From assembly GCA_026692865.1 (NCBI GenBank), contig JAPLNI010000025.1, positions 186,001-250,000 on the forward strand: a DNA stretch of 64,000 bases, in the 5' to 3' direction. The notes under the pieces were generated by a model that made no database searches, was not told the origin of the DNA, and saw only the letters and a program-made list of their open reading frames with translations. Position numbers and translations under genes: made by a program. Source of the stretch: Planctomycetota bacterium. Its GTDB lineage: Bacteria; Planctomycetota; Planctomycetia; Pirellulales; Pirellulaceae. Numbering within the stretch: position 1 is the first letter of the stretch; the number at the start of each line of letters is the position of its first letter. Shown here in pieces: positions 27,425 through 37,097 of the stretch.

Positions 27425-28582
27425 TTGTCGCTCCCTGTATCCGAACCAATCCCACCGTCATCTTCGCCTTCCCAGCCGGCTGCAGGGCCGCCTGCCCCGC
27501 AGTCTGCGTCTATTGATTCGGGACCGAAAACGGATGCGTCTCCATTTTTTTTCGTCTGCTGCCAGGAAGGAGCCGAACAAGCCGTAAAAGAGGCTCTATG
27601 CGGGCCGGAAAAGCCGTTTCGCATGGCTTTTTCGCGTCCTGGCTTCCTAACGATGAAGTCCGAGTTCAGCGTTCCAGTGTGGTCCCCTGCCGTTCCTGAG
27701 AACCAATTCGTCCGATGCAGCGGGCACGCACTTGGGAGCGTTCAAGGTGAATCGGCTGACTTATTGATCGACGAGATCCTTGGAAAGTATGCATCAATCG
27801 GGTGGGAAAATCTTCATATTTGGCAGCGAGATATCGCCGTTCCTGGTTGGAATAACTTCGAACCGGGCCGGTCAGCTCTGGCGAAATTGGTCGCAGATCA
27901 GTTTTCGCAGCGACTGCAGGCTACCTCGGATGCTCGCTTTGGCCGAATAAATCAAATCGCCAATTGGAACGAACGTGTGCTGGACATCGTCCTGATCGAG
28001 CCTAACTACTGGTGGGTCGGAACGCACGTTGCAGACAAGATCCATCGCCGCTGGCCTGGTGGCGTTTTTATGATAGATCCTCCCGAAGACATGATCAGTC
28101 GAGCGTACCTCAAGATCGCCGAAGCCATGGCTTGGAGCCAACTGCCATTCCAACGCGGCGATGCGATTGTCGAAATCGGTAGCTCACCCGGTGGAGCCTG
28201 CCAGTACATGCTCGATCAAGGCTACAAAGTCACCGGAGTCGACCCGGCAGAGATGGCCCCAAGCGTCGCCGCTCACCCCGCCTTCGAACACATTCGCGCG
28301 CGGAGCCTTCAAGTCAAAAGAAAAGTTTTCAGCAAGTTTCGTTGGTTGGTATGCGATGCGAACGTCGCTCCCAACTACACGCTCGACACCGTCGAAGGAA
28401 TCGTGACCTACCCGTCGACAGCGATCGAAGGACTCTTGCTCACGATCAAACTTTCGGAATGGTCCAAGGCCGCAGAGGTGAATAGCCACTTGGAACGCGT
28501 TGCTAGTTGGGGCTACACCCACACCATGGCACGCCAACTTTCTTATAATCGTCGAGAGTATTGCATCGCAGCATGGAAGTAA
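27425..28582 (+). CDS. RlmM-like 23S rRNA 2'-O-methyltransferase
   Basis: A 385-residue methyltransferase. After a Pro/Ser-rich lead (about residues 1-38) comes FFFVCCQEGAEQAVKEAL and a THUMP-like part, then the SAM-binding motif IVEIGSSPGGACQYML (about 243-258) and GVDPAEM. This layout fits RlmM (2'-O-methylation of C2498 in 23S rRNA, E. coli numbering). It starts with TTG at 27425, with GGAA six bases before it; the first ATG lies far inside the N-terminal domain. The Pro-rich lead is an addition to the family. Divergent from infA. Confidence 0.78.
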   Translation: MSLPVSEPIPPSSSPSQPAAGPPAPQSASIDSGPKTDASPFFFVCCQEGAEQAVKEALCGPEKPFRMAFSRPGFLTMKSEFSVPVWSPAVPENQFVRCSGHALGSVQGESADLLIDEILGKYASIGWENLHIWQRDIAVPGWNNFEPGRSALAKLVADQFSQRLQATSDARFGRINQIANWNERVLDIVLIEPNYWWVGTHVADKIHRRWPGGVFMIDPPEDMISRAYLKIAEAMAWSQLPFQRGDAIVEIGSSPGGACQYMLDQGYKVTGVDPAEMAPSVAAHPAFEHIRARSLQVKRKVFSKFRWLVCDANVAPNYTLDTVEGIVTYPSTAIEGLLLTIKLSEWSKAAEVNSHLERVASWGYTHTMARQLSYNRREYCIAAWK

Positions 28583-28709
28583 CCCCGCGTTAGCGAGACT
28601 TTCCTGTCTCCGCATCCGTCCATTACCCGGTCTGGTAAATCCTGATCCGGTGGCGTCAGCCAACGGGCACTCACTTTCGGGGCTTTAGAATTTTAGAATA
28701 ATGAACGCT

Positions 28710-28773
28710 GAACAAGGAATGTCGAATAACGAAATATCATATGATTTCTTTCGAAATTCGACATTCCTTGTTC
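28710..28773. repeat. long inverted repeat
   Basis: GAACAAGGAATGTCGAAT (28710-28727) is exactly complementary to ATTCGACATTCCTTGTTC (28756-28773); the inner part (AACGAAA...TTTCGAA) continues the pairing. Related TTCGATATTCGATATT follows. It lies between two genes read in the same direction, with no U run. Confidence 0.85.
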
Positions 28774-28868
28774 GATATTCGATATTGCCGAGCGGATCCT
28801 TTCTGGGATTCGCCCGGTAGGCGAACCCTACTTATGTAACTTCCTCTCCCTTAACGGATTTATGAATC

Positions 28869-29885
28869 ATGTCACGCCTCATTTTATCTCTAGGAATCAT
28901 TTCTATGATCACCTTCGGAGCGACTCACGCTCAAACATCACCACCTATTCGATCGTTGGGCAAGATCGAGATCTTCGACCCAGCACTTGAGTCGCTAGTC
29001 GATCCAACAACGCCGATTGAGATTCTTGCCGATGGATTCACATGGACCGAAGGACCTTGTTGGATTGGAAGTGCAGCAGACGGACATCTTTTGTTTTCGG
29101 ACATCCCTCGCAATAGCATCTTCAAATGGAAAGCCTCCGAGGGAATTACACTGTTTATGAATCCGTCCGGCTACACCGGCGTGACGTACTACGGACTAGA
29201 ACCCGGGAGCAACGGTTTGTTATTGGATTCCAAAGGCCAATTGGTCATGTGCGAACATGGTGATCGACGCGTCAGCGTGTTGACTCCGAGCGGTGGCAAA
29301 CGAACGCTCGCCGACAACTACCAAGGCAAACGACTCAACAGCCCCAACGATGGTGCTCTTCATAGCAGTGGAGACATCTACTTCACCGACCCACCGTATG
29401 GACTTCCCGCACGTGAGAAAGATCCCCGACGCGAGCTGGATCATTTCGGAGTCTATCGCGTCAAGCAAGATTCGAATGAAGTAACCCTACTAACTACCGA
29501 ACTACAAAGACCCAATGGAATAGCATTCTCACCCGATTACAAAACTCTCTACGTCGCACAAAGCGATCCGAAACAAGCCATCTGGAAGGCTTTTGACGTG
29601 ACAGCAGATGGCTTACTCGCGAATAGTCGAGTGTTCCATGACGCGACGGCCTCCGTTGGAAAGCTGCCCGGTCTACCCGACGGCATGTCAGTCGATTCGC
29701 TCGGAAATCTTTGGGCAAGTGGCCCTGGTGGGATCTATGTCATGACTCCACAAGGAAAAGTTCTTGGAAGACTGACCACCGGAGAAAAGACAAGCAACTG
29801 CACCTTCGGCGAAGATGGTAGATCACTTTTCATCACAGCCGACAGCTACCTTTGCCGAATCAAGCTAAAGGTAAAAGGACTTTAG
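28869..29885 (+). CDS. secreted SMP-30/gluconolactonase-family protein
   Basis: A 338-residue six-bladed beta-propeller of the SMP-30 family. It has a signal peptide (LILSLGIISMITFGATHA), then FTWTEGPCW with a metal-binding Glu, LNSPNDG with the metal-site Asn, and FTDPPYG. A second metal-site element is PDGMSVDSLGNLW. Such enzymes hydrolyse sugar lactones; export suggests action on material in the periplasm. It stands alone, in tail-to-tail arrangement with the glycosyltransferase gene. Confidence 0.88.
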   Translation: MSRLILSLGIISMITFGATHAQTSPPIRSLGKIEIFDPALESLVDPTTPIEILADGFTWTEGPCWIGSAADGHLLFSDIPRNSIFKWKASEGITLFMNPSGYTGVTYYGLEPGSNGLLLDSKGQLVMCEHGDRRVSVLTPSGGKRTLADNYQGKRLNSPNDGALHSSGDIYFTDPPYGLPAREKDPRRELDHFGVYRVKQDSNEVTLLTTELQRPNGIAFSPDYKTLYVAQSDPKQAIWKAFDVTADGLLANSRVFHDATASVGKLPGLPDGMSVDSLGNLWASGPGGIYVMTPQGKVLGRLTTGEKTSNCTFGEDGRSLFITADSYLCRIKLKVKGL

Positions 29886-29931
29886 GTTCGTTCTGAGCAC
29901 GAACGGTGGATCCTTAAGAACTAACCCGCGT

Positions 29932-30999
29932 TTAACTCCGATGAGCGATTGATTGGATGGCCGACATGACTCGGTCCAATGAGAGTTGCTTTACACACTG
30001 ATACTGCTGGCTGACGAGTTGGAGAGGACACTTATCCTTCCAACATGGATGGCATGCGACAGTCGGTTCGATAGCGACTTCCGGTTCGTTGAAGGTTACC
30101 GTCCAACGTGGATCGGTCGCGCCATAAACCGTAATTACTGGTCGGTCTAATGCAACCGCCATATGACGAATTCCGCTATCAGTTGTTACCACGATCGCCG
30201 CGCGTTCGAGAATTGCTTGACTGAGCCCCAGGGGAAGATCTTTCCAATCGCTCATCGATTGAACTCGTCGATTAGCGACAGCAGCGACGATCCTAGCTGG
30301 TTGTTCGCGTTCGGCGGGACCTCCATGAAGCAAAACTTGAAACTGTGTTTCTTCGACGATGCGTTGACACAGCTTTTGAAGAATGTCTTCCGGAACAAGT
30401 CTTCCAATGCTCGACGCAGCGTTGTTATTAATGACAAGCGTCGGAGTTGAATCGACAAATCCGATGGACCGAAAGAAATCAGTAGCTTGCTTGAAGTAAA
30501 CTTCTGGCGTATGAAGTCCCATGCGGAAATCGGTGATCGATTGTCCTGTGAATGCTTCAATGACCTTCGAGTAGTATTGGATGGCAGGTACCGGTAACAG
30601 TTCCCCATTCCGGCGTTCGACTGCGATGCGATCCGTCAGTAACCATCCGCGTCCATCGCGGTTGTACCCGATGCGACGTGGCGAACCGGAAAGAGCAGCC
30701 ATTGCAGCCGTTCCGAGGGAGTTCGTCAGCAACAAAATCGCGTCAAACTTCTCTCGTCGTAGAGCGACTACCAAGCTGCGACGATTCAGTAATGGAGGCT
30801 TCGCTTTCGCTTTGTAAACAAGATAGCGATCAACCCAGGGTTTCTTTGGGGGCTGATCTTGTAGCACCATCCTTGCAACCGGTCGCCCTATCGCGACGAT
30901 CTCGGTTCCACTGGGACAATTCTGTCGAAGCGATCGCAGTGCGGGTATGGCCATGCAAACATCGCCAACCCAGTTCGGTAGAAAGACTCCAAGTTTCAT
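29932..30999 (-). CDS. glycosyltransferase family 9 (ADP-heptose:LPS heptosyltransferase-like)
   Basis: A 355-residue GT9 protein with the typical start FLPNWVGDVCMAIPALRSL, ALSGSPRRIGY, and the nucleotide-sugar region TTDSGIRHMAVALDRPVITVYGATDP. The C-terminal cysteine-containing CHPCWKDKCPL is also usual for this family. It probably adds a heptose to the lipid A core and fits WaaF-type enzymes. It starts eight bases after typA and is probably co-transcribed. Confidence 0.88.
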   Translation of the reverse strand: MKLGVFLPNWVGDVCMAIPALRSLRQNCPSGTEIVAIGRPVARMVLQDQPPKKPWVDRYLVYKAKAKPPLLNRRSLVVALRREKFDAILLLTNSLGTAAMAALSGSPRRIGYNRDGRGWLLTDRIAVERRNGELLPVPAIQYYSKVIEAFTGQSITDFRMGLHTPEVYFKQATDFFRSIGFVDSTPTLVINNNAASSIGRLVPEDILQKLCQRIVEETQFQVLLHGGPAEREQPARIVAAVANRRVQSMSDWKDLPLGLSQAILERAAIVVTTDSGIRHMAVALDRPVITVYGATDPRWTVTFNEPEVAIEPTVACHPCWKDKCPLQLVSQQYQCVKQLSLDRVMSAIQSIAHRS

Positions 31000-31007
31000 T
31001 GGCGAGC

Positions 31008-32831
31008 CTAGCCTACAAGCTGAGGCGACCTGCTTTGTCGCTTGCGTTCGTTTTCTCTTAGGAAGACTTTACGAAGTCGAATCGACGAAGGAGTGATTTC
31101 GACCAGTTCATCATCCTCGATGTATTCCAACGCGGCTTCCAAGAAAAGTTGTCGAGGTGGCTTGAGAATGATGTTCTCATCGCTACCTGCGGCTCGAATA
31201 TTGGTGAGCTTCTTCTCTTTCGTTGGGTTCACGACCAAGTCGTTATCGCGAGAGTTTTCGCCAACAATCATTCCTTCGTAAACGTCGTCACCAGGAGCGA
31301 CAAACATGTCCGCACGGTCTTGAAGAGCGAACAGAGCGAACGGAATGGCTTTACCTGGAACCATCGAAACCATCACACCGTTAGCTCGACGTGGAAGATC
31401 GGCTTCCATCGGACGGTAGCCTGAGAAGCGGTGGTGAATAATCGCAGTACCTTGAGTCGCATTGAGCATACGTGTTCGAATACCAATAAGTCCTCGAGCC
31501 GGAATCTCAAACCGAAGCAGTGTATATTCACCGCGAGGCGACATCTCTTCTAGCAGACCACGACGATTGCCAACAAGCTCCATGATCGGCCCCATCTTGT
31601 CAGAGGGAACTTCGACGGAAAGCGTTTCAAATGGCTCGTGAAGCTTGCCATCGACTTCTTTCAAAACAACACGAGGCTTGCTAACGGAAAGCTCAAAGCC
31701 TTCACGACGCATGGTTTCAATCAAGACTGAAAGGTGCAAAACGCCTCGACCAGCGACAGCGTACTGATCTGAGTTTTCAACTTGGCGAACACGCAATGCA
31801 ACGTTGCGTTCAAGTTCTTTTTCCAAACGCATTTTCAATTGGCGATTGGTTACGTACTTGCCATCGCGTCCTGCGAGCGGAGACGAGTTAATTGAAAAAA
31901 CCATCTCGAGCGTAGGTTCGTCCACCGTCAGTCGCGGTAAGGGTACGACTTCGCCACGACGACAAATCGTATCGCCAATCTCGATCTCTTCGAGCCCCGT
32001 AACAGCAACAATATCGCCAGCCTTTGCGTTCTCGATCTCAACACGACCAAGCTTATTAAATGCCTGCAACTGTGCAATCTGAGCGGGGGCAATCACATCG
32101 TTCTTCTTGGCAAGGTCGACTTGTTGATTCTTTGACATCGTCCCGGATTGAATTCGACCGATCGCGATTCTTCCGACATATTCAGACCAGTCGAGATTCG
32201 TGACCAACAACTGAAGCGGACCATCCGGTTCGACATCCGGTCCAGGAATTTTTTCAACCATCAAATCGAGCAATGGCTGCATGTCTTTTCCAGGAACTTT
32301 CCAATCGTGAGTCGCATAGCCTTGCTTGCCGGAAGTAAAGATCATGTCAAAGTTGTCCATGTACTTCTCACCGCCGAGTTCGACCAACAGCATGAGTGCT
32401 TCATCAATCACTTCGGCAACGCGAGCATCAGGGCGATCGATTTTGTTGATCACAATGATTGGCTTGACACCGACTTCGAGAGCCTTGCTGAGAACAAATC
32501 GCGTTTGTGGCATCGGACCTTCTGCTGCGTCCATCAATACCAAAGCGCCGTCAGCCATTCGAACAACGCGTTCGACTTCGCCGCCGAAATCCGCGTGACC
32601 CGGTGTATCGATCAAGTTGATTTTGATACCCTTGTAGTTCATCGCGATGTTCTTGGAGAGGATCGTAATCCCCCGCTCTCGTTCGAGATCGTTGCTGTCC
32701 AAGATGCACGCTTGCGTTAGCTCCGAGTCACGATATTGTCCGCTGTGTTTGAGCAAGCAGTCCACCATAGTCGTTTTACCATGGTCAACGTGGGCAATAA
32801 TGACAATGTTTCGAATGTCGTCGCGTCGCAT
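31008..32831 (-). CDS. typA: ribosome-associated GTPase BipA/TypA
   Basis: A 607-residue translational GTPase. The G1 loop AHVDHGKTT is at 13-21, followed by RERGITI (G2), DTPGHADF (G3) and NKIDRPDA (G4). The C-terminal half contains the EF-G-like domains III/V and the TypA-specific end with REPF-like PRANGVMVS and FVAPGDDVYEGMIVGE. Length and order match BipA, which helps 50S assembly and stress adaptation. Upstream of waaF-like gene. Confidence 0.97.
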   Translation of the reverse strand: MRRDDIRNIVIIAHVDHGKTTMVDCLLKHSGQYRDSELTQACILDSNDLERERGITILSKNIAMNYKGIKINLIDTPGHADFGGEVERVVRMADGALVLMDAAEGPMPQTRFVLSKALEVGVKPIIVINKIDRPDARVAEVIDEALMLLVELGGEKYMDNFDMIFTSGKQGYATHDWKVPGKDMQPLLDLMVEKIPGPDVEPDGPLQLLVTNLDWSEYVGRIAIGRIQSGTMSKNQQVDLAKKNDVIAPAQIAQLQAFNKLGRVEIENAKAGDIVAVTGLEEIEIGDTICRRGEVVPLPRLTVDEPTLEMVFSINSSPLAGRDGKYVTNRQLKMRLEKELERNVALRVRQVENSDQYAVAGRGVLHLSVLIETMRREGFELSVSKPRVVLKEVDGKLHEPFETLSVEVPSDKMGPIMELVGNRRGLLEEMSPRGEYTLLRFEIPARGLIGIRTRMLNATQGTAIIHHRFSGYRPMEADLPRRANGVMVSMVPGKAIPFALFALQDRADMFVAPGDDVYEGMIVGENSRDNDLVVNPTKEKKLTNIRAAGSDENIILKPPRQLFLEAALEYIEDDELVEITPSSIRLRKVFLRENERKRQSRSPQLVG

Positions 32832-33522
32832 AAATTCGTTCTTACAGAGCAGGGCCTTCGTCTAGCCAAGAACAAGAATCAATCCCTTGCTCGACTGGCG
32901 TTTTTCGATGAATACATTTAATTGTCGCAAAAATAGTGCATTTTCAGAAGACCTTTTCATGTGAATATCATTCTTGTGTGTCCTTCCGATAGACGACTAG
33001 GAGGGCCCGAGTGCGTTTCCCAAGCGTTTTGTTCCTGAGAGTCGCTTTAAGTGCCAGCTTGGAGACAATAGGCGACTTTCTGAAGAACCTAGTTCGAAAA
33101 AGATTTTGGGGGAGCGTTTTATCAAGAGATTGAAGTTCTGCTCTCTGGCGGTTGGCTTGGGTGAGTGGGCGGACGAGACAGTGGTCCTACAGCTACGGTC
33201 GGGCTAACTGTGCTGTTCGAGTTGGAAGTGGAGGCTGTCCCATGCAATCGCCCGATTTGAGAGTCCTGTTTTGTCACAATTTCACAAATTTCCTGGCTCC
33301 TGAACGTAGCGAGCTTGCCGAGGGTGGCTTTCTCAAGCTAAGGTTCCCTCGCAAGTGCTCTGCGAAAAGAGCGGGCGGACGGTTGTGAGCTGACTTATCC
33401 AAACTCATCCAAATTCGCCCAAAAGGCTCCCAAATTGACACTCGCGATGTTTGCAAAATTGAAAAAATGCATGCAAACGGCCCGAAAATTGCCCAAATCG
33501 ATACGATCGGACGGAAGAAAAC
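32832..33522. other. long intergenic region upstream of glmS
   Basis: A 690-base region between the divergent typA and glmS genes. Bases 33125-33400 are GC-richer and contain several complementary segments; a separate entry gives these. A 78-codon frame at 33152-33388 is not convincing. No tRNA, RNase P, SRP or tmRNA signature and no glmS ribozyme core were seen. Confidence 0.4.
33125..33400 (+). ncRNA. possible structured RNA or leader of glmS
   Basis: Complementary pairs include GGGCG (33157-33161) with CGCCC (33249-33253), GACAG with CTGTC enclosed by them, CGAGGG (33319-33324) with CCCTCG (33346-33351), and GCTCT/AGAGC around GCGAAA (33357-33372). Strand is assumed from glmS. No known RNA family fits, and the pairs could be chance. 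Confidence 0.2.
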
Positions 33523-35418
33523 ATGTGCGGAATTGTTGGATATGTCGGCGAAAAGGACGCGAGCCCCTTTCTCTTAACGGGTTTAAGGCGGCTGGAGTAT
33601 CGCGGCTACGACAGCGCCGGGGTTGTCACTCTGGAGGTTGGCGGGAATTTTCAACTGAAACGAGCGGTTGGGAGAATTGATCGCTTGGCAAGCGTGCTCC
33701 ACGCAGGGCCCGCCAAAGGATTCACCGGGATCGGTCACACTCGATGGGCGACGCATGGACCGGCGACTGTCGAAAACGCTCACCCACACTTGGGAGGACG
33801 CGGACAAGTCGCCATCGTCCACAACGGTGTGATCGAAAACTACGACGTGCTTAAGCAGACACTCGTCGAAAAGGGGTACATATTCCAGTCAGCGACCGAT
33901 ACCGAAGTCATCGCGCACTTGATCGCAGACTGCCTTAAGCGAAACGTCGAAGCACAGAAGTCCTCGGATGCGAAACTAAATAACGGAACGCCCGAAGGTG
34001 AAAATGCGATCTACCTTGAAGCAGTTCGCGAAGTCTTGCCGATGCTTCGAGGAACTTACGGATTGGTCGTTCTCTTCCGCGATCGTCCCGACTTACTGAT
34101 CGCCGCTCGGTGTGGCAGCCCCATGGTCATCGGCGTCGGCAAAGGCGAACAATTTGTCGCGAGCGATACTTCACCATTGATCGGATACACCGACCGTATA
34201 ATCTACATGGCTGATCATCAATTAGCCGTGATCACCAAAGACTCGATCCAAGTCCTCCACCGCGATCAAGGCCGTGTTCGACCAGACGTACGAGTCCTAG
34301 ATGATGCGGCGACAGATGTTTCCTCTGAAGGCTATCCGCATTACATGCTGAAGGAAATTTACGAGCAACCGCAGTCGCTGAGAAATGCGATGCGTGGTCG
34401 ACTCGATCGAGATAATGCGACAGCCAAATTCGGCGGCTTGAATCTCACTCCGACGCAACTGCGCAATGTCGATCGGATTATTCTGACCGGTTGTGGAACG
34501 TCATGGCACTCGGCTCTCGTAGGCGAGTATCTGATCGAAGAGCTTGGCGGCCTTCCGGTAGAGGTTGAGTACGCGAGCGAGCTTCGCTACCGGAACCCGC
34601 CCGTCGATAGAGACACTTTGATTTTCGGTATCACCCAAAGTGGCGAGACAGCCGACACCCTGGCCGCACTGCGCGAGATGAAACGAAAAGGCCACCACAC
34701 TCTTGCGATTTGTAATGTGATAGGAAGCAGTATTGCTCAAGCCGCCGACGGTGGCATTTACCTTCACGCGGGCCCCGAGATTGGTGTGGCTTCAACGAAA
34801 GCTTTCACCTCGCAACTCTGCGTCCTGTCGATGCTCGCGTTGTACTTTGGTCGATTGCGACACCTTAGTTACGAGGCTGGTCAGCGAATCATCGATCAAT
34901 TGGAAAATCTACCGAACCTTGTCGAAGCCGCTCTGGCTTGCGATGCAAAAGTACAAGTCGTCGCGGAGAAATACAAAGACGCGACCAACTTTTTGTATCT
35001 CGGTCGTAATTACAACTTCCCAACAGCGCTCGAAGGTGCCTTGAAGCTGAAAGAAATCAGCTACATCCATGCCGAGGGATATCCGGCAGCTGAAATGAAG
35101 CATGGTCCGATCGCACTCGTCGATGCGCATACTCCATCAGTTTTCTTGGTGTCGCAAAGCACCGTCTACGAAAAAGTCATGAGCAATCTCCAAGAGGTAA
35201 AGGCCCGTGGCGGACCGGTGATTGCGATCGTCGATAAAGTCGATCCGCAACTTGCTTCGCTAGCCGATGACATTATCGAAATACCAAGCGTTGAAGATTT
35301 CCTGCAGCCGATTGTCGCCTCAATTCCGCTTCAACTACTTGCTTATCACATCGCAGTGCGTCGAGGCTGCGACGTTGACAAACCACGAAACTTGGCGAAG
35401 AGTGTTACTGTCGAGTAA
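33523..35418 (+). CDS. glmS: glutamine-fructose-6-phosphate aminotransferase (isomerising)
   Basis: A 631-residue GlmS, first step of UDP-GlcNAc synthesis. The start is fixed by MCGIVGYVG, where Cys2 becomes the N-terminal nucleophile of the glutaminase domain. HTRWATHGP (glutamine site) and two SIS domains follow (LTGCGTSWHSALVGEYL, then LGRNYNFPTALEGALKLKE). The C-terminal KSVTVE is the typical GlmS end. GlmS ribozyme control is not supported by the upstream sequence. Confidence 0.97.
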   Translation: MCGIVGYVGEKDASPFLLTGLRRLEYRGYDSAGVVTLEVGGNFQLKRAVGRIDRLASVLHAGPAKGFTGIGHTRWATHGPATVENAHPHLGGRGQVAIVHNGVIENYDVLKQTLVEKGYIFQSATDTEVIAHLIADCLKRNVEAQKSSDAKLNNGTPEGENAIYLEAVREVLPMLRGTYGLVVLFRDRPDLLIAARCGSPMVIGVGKGEQFVASDTSPLIGYTDRIIYMADHQLAVITKDSIQVLHRDQGRVRPDVRVLDDAATDVSSEGYPHYMLKEIYEQPQSLRNAMRGRLDRDNATAKFGGLNLTPTQLRNVDRIILTGCGTSWHSALVGEYLIEELGGLPVEVEYASELRYRNPPVDRDTLIFGITQSGETADTLAALREMKRKGHHTLAICNVIGSSIAQAADGGIYLHAGPEIGVASTKAFTSQLCVLSMLALYFGRLRHLSYEAGQRIIDQLENLPNLVEAALACDAKVQVVAEKYKDATNFLYLGRNYNFPTALEGALKLKEISYIHAEGYPAAEMKHGPIALVDAHTPSVFLVSQSTVYEKVMSNLQEVKARGGPVIAIVDKVDPQLASLADDIIEIPSVEDFLQPIVASIPLQLLAYHIAVRRGCDVDKPRNLAKSVTVE

Positions 35419-35519
35419 CTCGCACTCGCGGAACCAACATTAATGATTTTCTTTGGTGATATGCCCCGCTTACATTGGTTCCGAAACGATAGATTTTATT
35501 TCCATGAAAAGGTTCTCTT

Positions 35520-35735
35520 ATGAGTGATCAACTCGGTTTGTCCTACAGCGCTCGAAAGGCATTGGTTGTCCATGTCGGTGAATCGGCTGGAAACGAAATT
35601 GCCAACTTAATCCAAAAAATGGCGATGCAGATTGAGGAACTCAAACGAAGCAAAGTTAGCGTTACTTCGGTTGTGCCGGGGCAAAAAAACAAAGATCGAT
35701 CGCCACTTCAATCGCTCGAAAACGAGACCTTTTAG
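35520..35735 (+). CDS. small hypothetical protein
   Basis: A 71-residue protein preceded by AAAAGG seven bases before the ATG. It is rich in Lys, Ser and Gln and has a helical middle (EIANLIQKMAMQIEELKRSK) that could form a short coiled coil. No family is recognised. It lies 100 bases after glmS on the same strand. Confidence 0.6.
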   Translation: MSDQLGLSYSARKALVVHVGESAGNEIANLIQKMAMQIEELKRSKVSVTSVVPGQKNKDRSPLQSLENETF

Positions 35736-35762
35736 TCTGGATTGCTAACATTGAGCCGTGGG

Positions 35763-35896
35763 GGCTAGTGCTTTGTTCAGATTATGTTTTAGGGTAGCTG
35801 GAGTCGCCAGACGTGAGCGCGTCGAAGAAAAACCGAACTCTGGCGAGTCCGGCTACCATTGCCAACCCTGATTTTGAATATTGACAAAGCACTGGC
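35763..35896. repeat. MITE-like element, copy C, with terminal inverted repeats
   Basis: Left end GGCTAGTGCTTTGTTCAG (35763-35780) and the inverted right end, read on the other strand as GGCCAGTGCTTTGTCAAT (up to 35896). Inside, GTAGCTGGAGTCGCCAGA (35794-35811) faces TCTGGCGAGTCCGGCTAC (35839-35856); these pair at 16 of 18 positions. Confidence 0.8.
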
Positions 35897-35934
35897 CGCG
35901 TTTGTGCGACTACCCACCCGCTTACACTGCAAAA

Positions 35935-35993
35935 TCCAACGACGCGGCTAATTCCGGCAGTTTAATTTGCCGGCTGCGAATAATGCGGGCTAG
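35935..35993. repeat. 58-bp repeat unit, second copy
   Basis: TCCAACGACGCGGCTA, TTAATTTG and ATAATGCG occur with the same spacings (27 and 45 bases from the start) as at 6536-6590. The second copy lies upstream of the hypothetical gene at 36043. Confidence 0.7.
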
Positions 35994-36042
35994 TCACCCT
36001 TCCTAGTTGACAGCAGCAATGGGTCTCGACTAGCCTCGCTTT

Positions 36043-36888
36043 ATGCGACTACCACGCGAAGAGTATATCGAGCAAGCTTATCTATTCCGCTTGCTTGGCG
36101 AACGACTAGGCCAAGGAATGCCTGTACAAGAACTTCTCGTACAGATGCAGCATGAACTGCTTGCGACTACTAAGCTGCCGATGGCAATCAGCTTTCTTGC
36201 GACAGAGCTCAAGCATCACGGGGTAATGGCGGATGGTCTTAAGCGACTGTCGCATTACTTTACTTCGTGGCAAGCGTTTCTGATTGAAGAATGCGAGTCG
36301 GATAGCGGGCGATTCGATCTCCCGATAGCTCTTAAAATCCTTCAAGCCGAAGCTGAGTATCGGAGCCGAAGCGAAAACCCACAAGGCGATTTTTTCTTTC
36401 AGTTTGAATCGATGTGCAGAAACCGTTTGAACTACGATCGCGGACTGAAAGCCATGTCGGGCGATTGTGTTTACGATGCTCAATGGGCCGAGTGGATTTT
36501 AATTGTTCGTCGGCAATTGGGCTTGGTAGATCTTGCTAATCTTATTTACGGTCGCAGCCAAGCCTTCGTCGAATATCGAGAACGGAGAATGGGTGACGAA
36601 AAAACGCCACTCCCGTACCCGATTCTCTTCGGTGACAAAGAGGGGCGTATCGCTTTTGCGAACAGACACAAAGACCCGCTTTTTCTTTTTGCCGCCATGC
36701 AACGGCACTTGGATTATCCTGTGGTTCCAAAGTATGAGAAGGCCGAGGAAACGCTGGAGCAAATCCCGCAATTGCAACGCCGACTCGAACGACTCGAGGC
36801 ACGCCTTAAGTTGATGGAGGAGGAGCAAAAACATCAGGGAATTGACTTAAGCAAGTTTTATGGCAAACCGCCCGATAGTAGCGTTTGA
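36043..36888 (+). CDS. hypothetical protein with C-terminal coiled coil
   Basis: A 281-residue soluble protein without a signal peptide. The main part is helical and has no recognised domain. Its C-terminus (EETLEQIPQLQRRLERLEAR) is a strong coiled coil of about 35 residues, followed by a short tail (DLSKFYGKPPD). The C-terminal residues suggest oligomerisation. It may be one of the conserved uncharacterised planctomycete proteins. Confidence 0.65.
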   Translation: MRLPREEYIEQAYLFRLLGERLGQGMPVQELLVQMQHELLATTKLPMAISFLATELKHHGVMADGLKRLSHYFTSWQAFLIEECESDSGRFDLPIALKILQAEAEYRSRSENPQGDFFFQFESMCRNRLNYDRGLKAMSGDCVYDAQWAEWILIVRRQLGLVDLANLIYGRSQAFVEYRERRMGDEKTPLPYPILFGDKEGRIAFANRHKDPLFLFAAMQRHLDYPVVPKYEKAEETLEQIPQLQRRLERLEARLKLMEEEQKHQGIDLSKFYGKPPDSSV

Positions 36889-37097
36889 TGGAACGCATCG
36901 GATTCACGGTTTACCGACCCGAGTTATCCCCGTACTCCCCACGACGGTCCAACTCGCGAGCTTTCCTTTGGCGTCTTGTTGCTCGCCCCCAATGCCGTAA
37001 TTCTCGGGCGGATAATAGTCGGTGCTCTTAAGGTCATCCGGTAAACGCGGTTTAACGAATTGCGATCCAACACCAACACGAGGCTGTGGATCTCGCC

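Larger units (their letters stand above)
35736..36042. other. intergenic region with two repeats
   Basis: The 307-base gap is almost filled by repeat copy C (35763-35896) and the 58-bp unit (35935-35993). No gene is seen. Confidence 0.6.

Noticed and set aside
33200-33240. tRNA-like TTCGAGT segment
   Set aside because: No acceptor stem, anticodon arm or D arm could be placed around it.
33152-33388. 78-codon frame upstream of glmS
   Set aside because: Composition is unlike neighbouring proteins, no ribosome site, and the segment looks like folded non-coding DNA.
33400-33522. glmS ribozyme
   Set aside because: The conserved core was not found and glmS ribozymes are known mainly from Firmicutes.
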